Below, piece after piece: positions 8,215 to 18,823 of a stretch of DNA of 64,000 nucleotides. Within the stretch, counting starts at the first letter, position 1; each line of letters opens with the position of its first letter. Source of the DNA: Pseudobutyrivibrio sp. GTDB taxonomy: Bacteria > Bacillota > Clostridia > Lachnospirales > Lachnospiraceae. The stretch covers positions 62,001 to 126,000 of the forward strand of contig NZ_SVEV01000003.1 in assembly GCF_015057185.1 (NCBI RefSeq), in the 5' to 3' direction. The position numbers and the translations under genes were made by a program. The notes under the pieces were generated by a model. The model saw only the letters and a program-made list of their open reading frames with translations. It had not been told where the DNA came from and made no database searches.

Positions 8215-9624
8215 ATGATTAAAGATCCTAATATAAATAATTTCCTAGAATTTGAACGAAAACACAAATGCAACAGCATACGCATATACAATATTCCTGT
8301 TTGGACCTTGTATCGCTACGAGATTCACAATGCTATCAAAAAGCACACTGTAGGCTACGAGACAGGTCAGCAGTCTGCTTTCAAAAAAAGTGAGCTTTTT
8401 AAAATGGCACTTAACGCCATGAAGCCACTTCCTAGGAAAAAGGCAGATGTGATTTTTGTTGCAGACGGCCGTCGCAATAGAAATATCGACACAGGCGTAT
8501 ATGAGAATATTTTCTTTGATGAGGTTGCTAAAAAGTTTAATAGTATATTGCTAGAGCATCCAGACGAGCACAAGCACTTAGAGCCTAACGGCATGGACAA
8601 TGTGTTCTTTACAGATAGAGTTGCTTTTAAAACAAATATAGCAGTTAAGCTTTCAAAGAAATTTAATACAAAAAAGAGACAGGACTACACCAACGCTGTA
8701 GAGCAGTCATATGGTCCTATCTTCAAAAAAATCCAAGAGTCATTCGGACCGGACCTTTACGAAGAGCTTGTAGAGGGCTTCGTAGATAGAATGATGTACT
8801 ATGAGATTAATAAAAAGTTCTGTGGAAAGATTCTAGATAGAGTTCAGCCAAAGCTTATCATGGAGCTTTGCTATTATTCTATGGAGTGCTTTGCGTATAG
8901 TGCCCTTGGCAAGGAACGAGGCATCCCAACTGCGGAGTACAGCCACGGTTTCGCGTTCCCAGGACACACACCTATGCAGTTCAATCCAGAGGACAATGTG
9001 GACGTGTTGCCTGATTACAATCTGATTTTCAGCCGCACTCAGGAGAATATCATCCACATGCCTTCTGATATGCAGGTTCGCACAGTGGGCTTCCCATTTT
9101 TCGAGCGAGAACGTAGCAAATATCAGGAGAAATATCCAAAGGATGACAAAACTATTTGCTTTATTTCTACAGTCCGCGAGGGTATAGAGATTAGCAAGCT
9201 TGCAGCAGAGGTGGCTAAAAGATTTGGTGATGAGTACCACATTTACTACAAGCTTCATCCACAGGAATTCAATTTCTATAAAGAGAAATATCCTTGGTTA
9301 CAGAGCGCAAAGCTTGAAATAATTGACACAATAGACAACCACATTTTCAGATACCTAGCAGAGAGCAAAATCACTGTCAGCACATGCTCCGCATCAGTAT
9401 GGGAGAGCATTGGATTTGGCTGCGGTTCTATACTTCTTGATATCGGAGATACAGGCTACAATATGGCATATCTTATCAAGGAGAAAAACGTGCCACTTGT
9501 TAAAACAGCTGATGAGCTAATCGACGTTATAGAAAATCATAAAGAAGCCTATGTTGACCCAGAGAGCATTTTTGAACCAAATGCCATGGACAACATTTGC
9601 AGCTTTATTAAAGAATTTATTTAA
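8215..9624 (+). CDS. GT-B-like polysaccharide biosynthesis / CDP-glycerol glycerophosphotransferase-like protein
   Basis: YYKLHPQEFNFYKEKYPW, ESKITVSTCSASVWESIGFGCGSILLD pattern. Confidence 0.55.
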   Translation: MIKDPNINNFLEFERKHKCNSIRIYNIPVWTLYRYEIHNAIKKHTVGYETGQQSAFKKSELFKMALNAMKPLPRKKADVIFVADGRRNRNIDTGVYENIFFDEVAKKFNSILLEHPDEHKHLEPNGMDNVFFTDRVAFKTNIAVKLSKKFNTKKRQDYTNAVEQSYGPIFKKIQESFGPDLYEELVEGFVDRMMYYEINKKFCGKILDRVQPKLIMELCYYSMECFAYSALGKERGIPTAEYSHGFAFPGHTPMQFNPEDNVDVLPDYNLIFSRTQENIIHMPSDMQVRTVGFPFFERERSKYQEKYPKDDKTICFISTVREGIEISKLAAEVAKRFGDEYHIYYKLHPQEFNFYKEKYPWLQSAKLEIIDTIDNHIFRYLAESKITVSTCSASVWESIGFGCGSILLDIGDTGYNMAYLIKEKNVPLVKTADELIDVIENHKEAYVDPESIFEPNAMDNICSFIKEFI

Positions 9625-9686
9625 GCTCTTGCAGACAAACTAATTGTTTAGTCAGCGAGAAGCCAAAGGACTATTGGAGAAACAAA

Positions 9687-10331
9687 ATGAAAATAGTAGC
9701 AATAATGCCTATCAAACTAAAAAACGAGAGATGCCCAGGCAAGAACACTAGACTCCTTGGGGACAAGCCACTTTTACAGTATGAGCTTGACAGCCTTAAA
9801 GAGACTGGACTTTGCGATAGCATCAATGTATATTGCAGCTCAGAGGACGTAGTACCTTTCCTTCCAGAGGGTGTTAATTTCATCAAAAGACCTGAGGTAC
9901 TTGATTTACCTACTTCCAATTTCACACAGATTTTTGAGACATTCATGAATGAGGTGGATGCAGATATTTATGTATATGCACATGCCACCGCACCATTTAT
10001 TACAGTAGAGACTATGAAGAATTGCATCGAGGCAGTTAAATCAGGTGAGCATGATTCTGCATTCTGCGCACTCAAGCTACAGGATTACTTATGGCAGGAT
10101 GGCAAGCCACTTAATTTCGATGCGCAGAATATTCCAAGAACACAGGATCTCACTCCTATTTACCAGGAGACTTCTGGAGTATACGTATTTACGAAGGAAG
10201 TATTTGAGAAAAAGCGTAGACGTATCGGAGACAATCCATACGTTAGTGAGGTTTCCTTCAAGGAAGCTGTAGATATTGATAATCCTGAGGATTTCGTTTT
10301 AGCTGAAAGACTCGTAGAGATAGATTTATAG
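9687..10331 (+). CDS. Acylneuraminate cytidylyltransferase family (CMP-sugar synthetase-like)
   Basis: MKIVAIMPIKLKNERCPGKNTRLLGDKPLLQYELDSL; HATAPFITVETM; FKEAVDIDNPEDFVLAE. Confidence 0.8.
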   Translation: MKIVAIMPIKLKNERCPGKNTRLLGDKPLLQYELDSLKETGLCDSINVYCSSEDVVPFLPEGVNFIKRPEVLDLPTSNFTQIFETFMNEVDADIYVYAHATAPFITVETMKNCIEAVKSGEHDSAFCALKLQDYLWQDGKPLNFDAQNIPRTQDLTPIYQETSGVYVFTKEVFEKKRRRIGDNPYVSEVSFKEAVDIDNPEDFVLAERLVEIDL

Positions 10332-10352
10332 GATTAATGGAGGCTACAATTA

Positions 10353-11939
10353 ATGAGTAGAATTAGAGTTTTAGATGTAACACTTCGTGATGGCGGTTGT
10401 GTAAATGATTTCAATTTTGGCTCAGACTACATGGAGAAAATCCTTGCAGCCCAGGAGGCAGCCAATATCGATATTATCGAGATGGGTTACATCGACGACA
10501 AGGACGGCTCAGAAATGGGACGTACCAAATATATCAATGACCAGGTTATTACAAAGAATTTCCTCAAGCACAAAAAGCCAGGTGCTAAGTACGTGGCAAT
10601 GATTGATTACGGTAAATTCGATGTTAAAAATCTGGCACCAAGAAATGAAAATACAATCGATGGTATCAGAATGGCCTTCCACAAGAAGGACCGTTTCAAT
10701 ATGATCGAGCTTGCCAAAATCATTATGGAAAAGGGCTACGAGTTCTACATCCAGCCAATGATTACAATGCGTTATTCAGACGCTGAGCTTTTAGAGCTTA
10801 TTGAAACAGTAAACACAAAGCTTTCAGATGCCAGCGGTTTTTATATCGTAGATAGCTTTGGTGAGATGAGACCAAACGATATGGAGAGAATCATGAATTT
10901 GGTTGACCACAATTTGGTTAGCTCAATGCCACTTGGTTTCCACTCACACAACAACTTGCAGTTGTCATACTCAAATGCTATCTCAATGCTTCAATTCCCT
11001 ACTACTAGAGAAATCATGCTTGATAGCTCTATCATGGGTATGGGCAAGGGCGCTGGTAACCTTAACACAGAGTTGCTCTTAGAGCATCTTAATTTGTTCT
11101 ATGGCACTGAGTATAATGTTCCACCACTTCTCGATGTAATGGACAAGGTAATCAATCAGCTCCACGACGAATTCTACTGGGGTTATGCACCAGAGTATTA
11201 TTTATCATCAGCAAACCACTGTACACCAAGCTATGCTAGCTTCTTCTACAACAAGCATATGCTCCCAATCGACCAGGTTGGTGAGTTACTTGGACGTCTT
11301 GCTGAGGAGAAAAAGATTTCCTTCGACAAGGCATACGCTGAGGAAGTATACCTCGAGTACAACAAGAGTAAAACAGTAGATGATGCAAATGTAGTAGCAG
11401 ACATCAAGTCAGCTATCGCAGGCAAGAAGGTACTATTGCTAGCACCAGGTCGCAGCGTTGCCGGTGCAATGGACGAGATTAAGAATTACGTTGCTGACGA
11501 TTCAGTATTTACAATCGGTCTTAACAACGATTTCGACCTTGCTCTTGATTACATTCTCACCACTAGAGCAGAGGCATACAATGACGCCGTAACAGAGGGC
11601 AAAAATGTAATCGTACCATCTAACATATCAAAGGGTGGTAGAGGAAACGTAATGGTTCTCGACTACAGCAAGTGGATTGAGGTAGATGAGCAGACACACG
11701 ATTCTGCATCTGTTATCGCTATGAACTTACTTCGTAAATGCGAAGTAAAGGAGATTATGCTTGCAGGCTTTGATGGATTCTCAGTAGATATCAATGAGAA
11801 CTACTTCGATGCATCCATGAGACATCCTTACAATGCGGAGGAAGCTCAGAAGAGAAATGAATACTACAAGCAGTTCTTTGCAAAGGTAAAGGCTGAGGGA
11901 GTTAATGTAGAATTTATTACTCCATCTAAATATGAGTAA
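10353..11939 (+). CDS. HMGL-like (DRE-TIM) aldolase fused to C-terminal DUF115/MptE-like domain, paralog 1
   Basis: LDVTLRDGGCVNDFNFG, GFHSHNNLQLSYSNA, MGKGAGNLNTELL; C-terminal GKKVLLLAPGRSVAGAMDEI...IMLAGFDGFS. Confidence 0.8.
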   Translation: MSRIRVLDVTLRDGGCVNDFNFGSDYMEKILAAQEAANIDIIEMGYIDDKDGSEMGRTKYINDQVITKNFLKHKKPGAKYVAMIDYGKFDVKNLAPRNENTIDGIRMAFHKKDRFNMIELAKIIMEKGYEFYIQPMITMRYSDAELLELIETVNTKLSDASGFYIVDSFGEMRPNDMERIMNLVDHNLVSSMPLGFHSHNNLQLSYSNAISMLQFPTTREIMLDSSIMGMGKGAGNLNTELLLEHLNLFYGTEYNVPPLLDVMDKVINQLHDEFYWGYAPEYYLSSANHCTPSYASFFYNKHMLPIDQVGELLGRLAEEKKISFDKAYAEEVYLEYNKSKTVDDANVVADIKSAIAGKKVLLLAPGRSVAGAMDEIKNYVADDSVFTIGLNNDFDLALDYILTTRAEAYNDAVTEGKNVIVPSNISKGGRGNVMVLDYSKWIEVDEQTHDSASVIAMNLLRKCEVKEIMLAGFDGFSVDINENYFDASMRHPYNAEEAQKRNEYYKQFFAKVKAEGVNVEFITPSKYE

Positions 11940-11947
11940 AACTATTC

Positions 11948-11977
11948 AGGATAGGTCGAAAATGACCTATCCTTTTT
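11948..11977 (+). terminator. Rho-independent terminator
   Basis: AGGATAGGTC-gaaaat-GACCTATCCT followed by TTTTT. Confidence 0.85.
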
Positions 11978-12027
11978 CGTAACTAAAAGTTGAAAAATTC
12001 ACCTATTTTTCAGAATAAATACTTGAT

Positions 12028-12057
12028 TTGGACATATCTATGTTCTACACTCATAAT
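12028..12057 (+). promoter_or_regulatory. Possible sigma70-type promoter
   Basis: TTGGAC (12028-12033), 18-nt spacer, CATAAT (12052-12057). Confidence 0.35.
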
Positions 12058-12112
12058 AGAAAATTGTCCATTAAAGGTTTTTACAGGACTGAAAATCAGA
12101 AAGGTGGTAGTT

Positions 12113-12655
12113 ATGAAGAAATTCAAGCTTACAAAGATTCTTTCTCTTGCATTAGCTACTGTTATCGCATTCACAGCATTCTCATTCAATTCACTTGCTG
12201 CTAGCCGCGCTAACGAGTACAAGAGAGACTTAACTGACGAGGAGATTCAGACTATTTACACTATGTTTGATGCAGAATACTATGCAAAGACATATCGTGA
12301 TGTAGTTGATACTCTTGGCACAGATGATGCCGCTACAATGTTCTCTCACTTCATCAACAGTGGTATCTGGGAAGAGAGACAGCCTAGTGCAGTATTCAAC
12401 GTAGACGTTTATGCTACACGTAATGTTGACCTCAGATCTGAGTACGGCGATGATATCATTGCATACTACATGTACTATGCAACACACGAGAAAGAGCAGA
12501 CATGGCGAGTTACTCCTACACTTGCTGATGCTTATGCACATGCAAGCACAATCTACTCAGTATACGACCTTGTAAAAGGTTCTACTACAGAGGTAAAGGC
12601 TGGCGCATGGCCAATTCAGACAGCTACATATGCACCAAACCTTGGAATTAAGTAG
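12113..12655 (+). CDS. Small exported protein with FDAEYYAxxYxDV...HFxxxGxxExRxPS motif
   Basis: Tracked ORF starts at 11990, but the ATG at 12113 has an upstream AGGTGG and gives a signal peptide (MKKFKLTKILSLALATVIAFTAFSFNSLAA). Confidence 0.75.
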   Translation: MKKFKLTKILSLALATVIAFTAFSFNSLAASRANEYKRDLTDEEIQTIYTMFDAEYYAKTYRDVVDTLGTDDAATMFSHFINSGIWEERQPSAVFNVDVYATRNVDLRSEYGDDIIAYYMYYATHEKEQTWRVTPTLADAYAHASTIYSVYDLVKGSTTEVKAGAWPIQTATYAPNLGIK

Positions 12656-12712
12656 GATTTACTTTTTTATCAAAAAAACTAAATCCGTAAATACCATGAA
12701 AATGGATTTCTC

Positions 12713-12747
12713 AGTGCCTGGGCGAAATGCTCAGGCACTATTTTTTT
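12713..12747 (+). terminator. Rho-independent terminator
   Basis: AGTGCCTGGGC-gaaat-GCTCAGGCACT stem (one G-U) followed by ATTTTTTT. Confidence 0.88.
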
Positions 12748-12757
12748 ATCCAAATAA

Positions 12758-12787
12758 TTGCCATAGAAATATCCTATAGGGTATTAT
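12758..12787 (+). promoter_or_regulatory. Candidate sigma70-type promoter upstream of the membrane-protein block
   Basis: TTGCCA (12758-12763), 18-nt spacer, TATTAT (12782-12787). Confidence 0.5.
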
Positions 12788-12826
12788 AGAGAAGAATGTA
12801 AACAATAAAAACGAAGGCAGAATGTT

Positions 12827-14530
12827 ATGGTTGGATTTTTTGAAAATAAAAAGAATTTTATATTGGCTATTATCGGAATAGGTGTTTTAATATGGTCATT
12901 TTTTACCCTGAATTGCGGTTACTATGTGGATGAAAATGGACTGCTTGTAATATACAAGGGAATCTATCAAGGACAGCATATGTTTACTGATAGCTGGGAG
13001 GCACTCCAGACAGGTGGCATATTGGCATGGCCGCTGCTGGCACTCTATTATCAGGTATTCTCGCCTATGTTTGCAGCAGGTGGTATAAATATTGGTCTAG
13101 TCCTGTTTATGCGTATTTGCTACGTTATCTGTAGACTTATGGTAGCAGGATATTTGTATTACACCATCAAGAGAACAGATTTTGAAAAGGGCGCTTATCT
13201 ATCAGCACTTTTCTACTATATGTTTGTAGTGGTATGGAGAAATTTCTCATATAAGTCATATTGCGAAATGGCTGTGATGCTGCTTATCTGTTTCCTTGTC
13301 AGATATCATGAGACTAGAAAAAACTATTTCTTTGTTTTGGCAGCAGTAGCCACTTGTATTGCGATACTTGCTTACCCAACTATGATTATAATGGCAGTGC
13401 TAATAGGTGTATTGTTAGTAGTGGGCATTTACAGAAACGAGTTTGATATTAAGCCACTATTATGCTTTTCGGTTACTTGTGTGGTAATAGGCGGTGCATT
13501 TGCCCTATACCTACAGTTTACTTCCGGCTGGGGCAATATTATTAGTCAGATATCAAATCTAGGAGATCAGGATTACGAGCATCCTATGTGGTATAGGCTT
13601 GGTGTGATGCTTGGCAGCTATGTAGTGTTTGCGGTAATAGCCTACTTACCAATCCTCGCAGTAGTCCTAATTAGGAGGTTCCGATACCTGTCATCAGTAA
13701 TGGAAAATACATTCCTTACAATATACTGGATAGTATTTTTCCTTGCTATTTGCGTCCTCAGACCCGAGGGAATATCTACTTCTAGATTCGTATATGCGAT
13801 ACTTATTTTATTCTTCTGGTTCCCATATTTAGTTGCGGAAAAAGAAGATAGCGGTTACACCAAAATCGGAGCCTACAATAGCGGCCGTCGCGAGGCTAAA
13901 ACAATTCTTTGGATAGCCTTTATTATTTCAGCAGCCACCCAGCTCATATGGGCTGTTTCCACAAACCAGGACATCACAGTGCCAGGACACATGGCAGTGT
14001 ATGTGGTTATTGCTGATTTGCTAATTATGCTTAATGAAAAGGAAGCCTTTGGTGGACTTGTTACAGCCATCCTTGCAGTGGCAGCCTTTTTCATGGGCTT
14101 TTGGGTGCCAGAGCACAATGGTGGATACTCTGACGTACTTGCCACAAGATATATTGTCACAGAGGGAGAATTAAAAGGCATCGCCTTGCTCCCTGAGGAT
14201 TACCAGAAGAATCAGATCTGCTATGAGCTGGTGACTCAGTACATACCAGAAGGCAGCAAGCTATTGGTGGCTTTCGGCAGCAACAGTACAGGTTATATTA
14301 ATAGTGACAGCTGGCAGGGCACATATACTGTATACGCTAGAACTCAAAAGAATACCAAGCTCCTTGACTACTACCAGATTAATCCAGACAATCAGGCAGA
14401 TTATCTCCTTTTAGACAAGGGCAATGATAAATACGAGATGTTCCTTGAGGGGGACACAGGAAAGTACTTGATGTCCACATACACAAATGAAATTGCATAT
14501 GGTGGAGATTTCGTATTGCTGGGCAGGTAA
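12827..14530 (+). CDS. Polytopic membrane protein, possible GT-C glycosyltransferase
   Basis: Multiple hydrophobic segments; acidic YVDENG in first extracytoplasmic loop. Confidence 0.6.
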   Translation: MVGFFENKKNFILAIIGIGVLIWSFFTLNCGYYVDENGLLVIYKGIYQGQHMFTDSWEALQTGGILAWPLLALYYQVFSPMFAAGGINIGLVLFMRICYVICRLMVAGYLYYTIKRTDFEKGAYLSALFYYMFVVVWRNFSYKSYCEMAVMLLICFLVRYHETRKNYFFVLAAVATCIAILAYPTMIIMAVLIGVLLVVGIYRNEFDIKPLLCFSVTCVVIGGAFALYLQFTSGWGNIISQISNLGDQDYEHPMWYRLGVMLGSYVVFAVIAYLPILAVVLIRRFRYLSSVMENTFLTIYWIVFFLAICVLRPEGISTSRFVYAILILFFWFPYLVAEKEDSGYTKIGAYNSGRREAKTILWIAFIISAATQLIWAVSTNQDITVPGHMAVYVVIADLLIMLNEKEAFGGLVTAILAVAAFFMGFWVPEHNGGYSDVLATRYIVTEGELKGIALLPEDYQKNQICYELVTQYIPEGSKLLVAFGSNSTGYINSDSWQGTYTVYARTQKNTKLLDYYQINPDNQADYLLLDKGNDKYEMFLEGDTGKYLMSTYTNEIAYGGDFVLLGR

Positions 14531-14655
14531 TATGTGGATAACTCTCCTTAAAAACCAGCTGAAATTTGATAAGATATACCATATATGATAAAATTCATTA
14601 GATTGTTTAATTTTTGTTTTTTACAGAAAACAAGAAGAAATGATGGTAATGAATA

Positions 14656-16920
14656 ATGATTAATGACATAAATAATAAATCGAATACAGAAATACTAAAG
14701 ACCGGGCTAATATGTTTTATATTAGCCTTCTTTTCGTTAATAGTTTTTATTGTACACGGAAATGGATTCTTTGTACTGACCAATGATTTCAATGACCAGC
14801 AGATACCATTTACGGTGGGACTTCATAATGCTTTGCTTGAAAGTGGATTATCTGGCTTTAGCTGGGATGTGGACCTTGGCACATCTACACTTGATGCATT
14901 TAGCTTTTATGAGCTTGGCAGTCCGTTCTTTTGGATCACAATGCTTTTTCCAAAGACATGGTTCCCATATATGGTTGCATGGATATACATGCTCAAATAT
15001 GCAGTGGCAGGCATGATTGCCTATGCATACTTGCGTATGTTTGTTAAGGAAAGCAAATGGGCGGTTGTGGGAGCTGTGCTTTATGCATTCTCAGGCTACT
15101 CTACTATCAATTTGATTTTCTATCATTTCCATGATGTTATTGCACTGTTTCCGCTTGTGCTTATAGCACTGGAGAGGGTTATCCGTGAGAAAAAGGGTTA
15201 TCTGTTTTTGACCTTTACCCTTGCCATCAATTGCTTGCTTAATTATTACTTCTTTATTGGAGAGTGCGTTTTTGTAGTTATCTACTATTTGTTTAGATTG
15301 GTTGGTACAATCGATGTAAAGGATTTTGTAAATAGAACTATTAGATGTATCGGCAGCGGCGTACTTGCTGTTGGTATGGCATGTATTTTGTTTTTGCCTA
15401 GTGTTTTATTCATCTCAGGCAATCCTAGAAGCCAGACAAAGTTTGTTTTATCAGAGCTTTTGATTCAGGAGCCAAAATACTTTTTGCATATTGTGAAAAA
15501 TATGCTCTTGCCTGCAGAGGCAATGACCTCACTTAGTGCTATTGATGAGCAGAAATTCCACAGCATTGGACTTTGCCTGCCATTAGTTGGTCTTGCCCTT
15601 GTTTTTGCTTATATCAAAAAGAATAGAGACAGACTATCTGTTCTTATAATTTTCCTACTAGTAGGCAGCCTAGTGCCATTAGTTAGTGATGGATTTTTCC
15701 TCTATACTTCATCACAGATGAGATGGTGGTTTATGCTTGATATGATGATGGCATTAGCGTCTATCAGGGTATTAGAGGATAGAGAAGAGTACGACATCAG
15801 ATTTGGTGTGATTACTCAGCTTGTGTTAATCGCCATTCTTTATTTGGTGCTCGAGTTCAATCCAGTAATCGCCGAGGTGGGCTCGCTTGTACTTAATAGG
15901 AAAAAGCTGTTAGTTTATATCGCAATCGAGGTAGTTGGGCTAATCGCCGTATTCGTTATCGGCAAAAGCAAAAAGGAAATCTATAAAGTGGCTCTTGTGG
16001 CAACTGCATTATTTGCCCTTGGTACCACATTTTTAACTACATTTGTTTATTACAAGCATTCGTATATTTCTATGGAAATATACAGAGGACGCTTTGAGGC
16101 TGCAAAGCAGACTGAGCTGCCTAACGAACAGTATCGCCTTAGCGATACATACAATCTCATGAGCATGGTCAATTCAGTTGCTGGATTTTCAAATCAGTGC
16201 TCTACCGATACTAATAGCATAGGCTATTTCGAGGATTTATTTGATTTCTATGATGGCGTATCAGCCATTGATAAAAACTCCGTAGAGGGATTGTCAGAGC
16301 TACTTGGTGGCAAATACTATTATTCAATTAATGATGCAGATGCCCCATCAGCTTTGGCTACCTATGAGACCAGCTATTGGACTTATTATTTGATGGAAAG
16401 AGAAGCATGTCCTATCGGATTTGCAGTTGATTCATATATTACTGAGGATGAGCTGAGAAAGCTGGATGTGAGCCTCAGAGGAAAGGCTTTGCTTGATTCT
16501 GCAGTTGTGACAGCAGAGGATGCTAGTGTGTTGGCTGATGACTTAGCTGAGAACACAGCTGAGGATATTGATGTAGAAAATTCAGTTAGCGATTATGTCA
16601 GCGAGAACAGTGCTAGAGCAGTTGGCAATTTTGCACTGGACGGGCATGGCATGACGTGTACTTCATCCTATGATGAGGATACCTGGGTGTATTTCTCCGT
16701 CCCATTTGATGATGGTTGGACAGCCACTATCGATGGACAAAAGACGGATATCGTTTATTCTGGAGGCATGATGCTTATAAAGGTTCCTGCAGGACAGCAT
16801 GATATCGTATTTACGTACTACACTCCAGGACTTAAAGCTGGAATGATTATATCAGCCATTTCATGGGTGGCATTTATTGCACTTGTGGCTTTCACTAAGA
16901 AAAGGGGAGGTAACAAGTAA
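14656..16920 (+). CDS. YfhO family membrane protein
   Basis: Polytopic; C-terminal DGWTATIDGQKTDIVYSGGMMLIKVPAGQHDIVFTYYTPGLKAG is YfhO-like. Confidence 0.82.
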   Translation: MINDINNKSNTEILKTGLICFILAFFSLIVFIVHGNGFFVLTNDFNDQQIPFTVGLHNALLESGLSGFSWDVDLGTSTLDAFSFYELGSPFFWITMLFPKTWFPYMVAWIYMLKYAVAGMIAYAYLRMFVKESKWAVVGAVLYAFSGYSTINLIFYHFHDVIALFPLVLIALERVIREKKGYLFLTFTLAINCLLNYYFFIGECVFVVIYYLFRLVGTIDVKDFVNRTIRCIGSGVLAVGMACILFLPSVLFISGNPRSQTKFVLSELLIQEPKYFLHIVKNMLLPAEAMTSLSAIDEQKFHSIGLCLPLVGLALVFAYIKKNRDRLSVLIIFLLVGSLVPLVSDGFFLYTSSQMRWWFMLDMMMALASIRVLEDREEYDIRFGVITQLVLIAILYLVLEFNPVIAEVGSLVLNRKKLLVYIAIEVVGLIAVFVIGKSKKEIYKVALVATALFALGTTFLTTFVYYKHSYISMEIYRGRFEAAKQTELPNEQYRLSDTYNLMSMVNSVAGFSNQCSTDTNSIGYFEDLFDFYDGVSAIDKNSVEGLSELLGGKYYYSINDADAPSALATYETSYWTYYLMEREACPIGFAVDSYITEDELRKLDVSLRGKALLDSAVVTAEDASVLADDLAENTAEDIDVENSVSDYVSENSARAVGNFALDGHGMTCTSSYDEDTWVYFSVPFDDGWTATIDGQKTDIVYSGGMMLIKVPAGQHDIVFTYYTPGLKAGMIISAISWVAFIALVAFTKKRGGNK

Positions 16921-16923
16921 AAT

Positions 16924-18810
16924 ATGATAACCATACTATTATTTTTGATTATATTATTGGCTCTGCCAGTATTTTTGGCAGGGAAATATCAAAAGAGATT
17001 TGAGGACACACTGTTTATTAGCTGTGCCTCGATAGTCGGCGTGCTTTTCCTGTTTGGACTGTGCTCCATACTGTTCGTAGGTGTTATAGCGGTGATGATG
17101 GCTGCTGTGGCATTTTATGGCATTACTATTTATGACATAGTTAAAAAGAAGACTACATTAAGCTCAGTAATAGATAACATCATCACACCAGCTACATTTG
17201 TATTTATGGTGGTTGTTGGAATCATCATTTACATCGATTATGGCAAGCTTGCTACTATTTCAGATGAGTTCTCACATTGGATGAGTATCGTTAGGACTAT
17301 GGCTGAGCTTGATGATTTTGGAACAAATGCAGCAGCTCATGCTCCATTTGCTTCATATCCACCGGGAATGTCACTGTTCCAGTATCTGTTAATTAGATTA
17401 GATTATTTATTTGGAGCAAATGCTTACGCTGAGTGGAAGGTGTATTTCGCATATCAGGTGATGGCAGTAGCTACAATGCTTCCATTTGTGAAATGCACAG
17501 GGAAGAAAATAGTAGACGTAATCACAAAGATACTCTTGTGGATACCGCTTCTAATTCTTCCAATAGTATTCTTTGGTGAGTACTACAATTCGGTTTATGT
17601 GGATCCTTATCTTGCTATTGCAGCAGCGTCTGCCATGGCACTTATTGTGACCTGTGAGAAAAAGGATTTATTATACACAGCCTATATCGACCTAGCCTGC
17701 GTGATGCTGGTGCTTACAAAGGATGTAGGTGCACTCATGGCTATTGTTGTAGCAACTGTATATTTGATTGATGCCGTCTATCGCATCCGTAAGGAAAAGG
17801 GAACTTTCAAAATTGGTGTATTTTCAACATTAATTGCAATTGCGCCGCTGGTGGATAGTATTATTGCCAAGTATTTGTGGAAGCTTGAAATCACACTTGC
17901 AAAGGTACCAGTGAAGTTCTCAGAGCCATTTAAATTGCAGCAGCTGCTTGATGTATTAAATGGCACAGATGAGACCTATCGTAGTATCGTATATACGAAC
18001 TACAAGCTTACAATGGAGCGCACAACTATTCCAATGGGAATCTTTGGATTCAATTATTGGCAGCTAATTGTGCTATTCATTGTACTTTTAGTAGACATTC
18101 TTATTAGATTAAAATTAAAGAATAAGATTTCTGTAATCCAAGCCAGTGCCGTTACTGTATTTTCGGTATTATTAGTTTATGGATATTCACTTGGGTTATT
18201 ACCACTTTATATTGCTAGATTTAACGAATATGAGGCAGTTAACTTAGCATCCTTCAGCAGATACATTGGTATAGTAATGCTATTTGGATTGCTATTACTT
18301 TGGATGCTGTTCATGTATTTGGTGGAGACCTATGAGTTCAAACCAGTATACAAACTAATTGCCAGCGCATTACTTTTATACATGGTAATCGCCTGCAACA
18401 AAGAGGCACTACAGACTCAGATGATCAGATATGGTGCTGTCAGCTCACAGGCAGTGAGAATGCAGTATGATGCTGTCACAGCAGAAATACTGGAAAACTG
18501 CGACGAGGGCTCAGACGTATTAATGGTATTTGCAACAGATGATGGATTGAAAAATGCCATCATTGACTACATGGCTGGTTACAAATATAACATGAATGAA
18601 ATCTGCATCGAAGGTCTCGAGGCAGATGATGAGACAAAGATGGACATCCAGAATCAGATTGATAACAGCGACTACGTTGTTACTACAAGTGATGTGGCAG
18701 ATTTGCTACGAGAGAATTTCGGTTATCTATTTGATGGAGATGACCAGATAGAGGATAACACTGTGTATGCAGTGGATGGAGCGATAGAGACGCTTCAGAG
18801 ACTTAATTAA
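16924..18810 (+). CDS. Polytopic membrane protein, possible GT-C glycosyltransferase
   Basis: Many TM segments; ISDEFSHWMSIVRTMAE loop. Confidence 0.55.
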   Translation: MITILLFLIILLALPVFLAGKYQKRFEDTLFISCASIVGVLFLFGLCSILFVGVIAVMMAAVAFYGITIYDIVKKKTTLSSVIDNIITPATFVFMVVVGIIIYIDYGKLATISDEFSHWMSIVRTMAELDDFGTNAAAHAPFASYPPGMSLFQYLLIRLDYLFGANAYAEWKVYFAYQVMAVATMLPFVKCTGKKIVDVITKILLWIPLLILPIVFFGEYYNSVYVDPYLAIAAASAMALIVTCEKKDLLYTAYIDLACVMLVLTKDVGALMAIVVATVYLIDAVYRIRKEKGTFKIGVFSTLIAIAPLVDSIIAKYLWKLEITLAKVPVKFSEPFKLQQLLDVLNGTDETYRSIVYTNYKLTMERTTIPMGIFGFNYWQLIVLFIVLLVDILIRLKLKNKISVIQASAVTVFSVLLVYGYSLGLLPLYIARFNEYEAVNLASFSRYIGIVMLFGLLLLWMLFMYLVETYEFKPVYKLIASALLLYMVIACNKEALQTQMIRYGAVSSQAVRMQYDAVTAEILENCDEGSDVLMVFATDDGLKNAIIDYMAGYKYNMNEICIEGLEADDETKMDIQNQIDNSDYVVTTSDVADLLRENFGYLFDGDDQIEDNTVYAVDGAIETLQRLN

Positions 18811-18823
18811 TAGAGGAATAATC

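Noticed and set aside
9625-9686. Possible fourth copy of the structured element (aagctcttgcag...tttagtcagcgagaag)
   Set aside because: Only short matches to the consensus and no closing TTGAGAG-GTAAC strand or consistent stems
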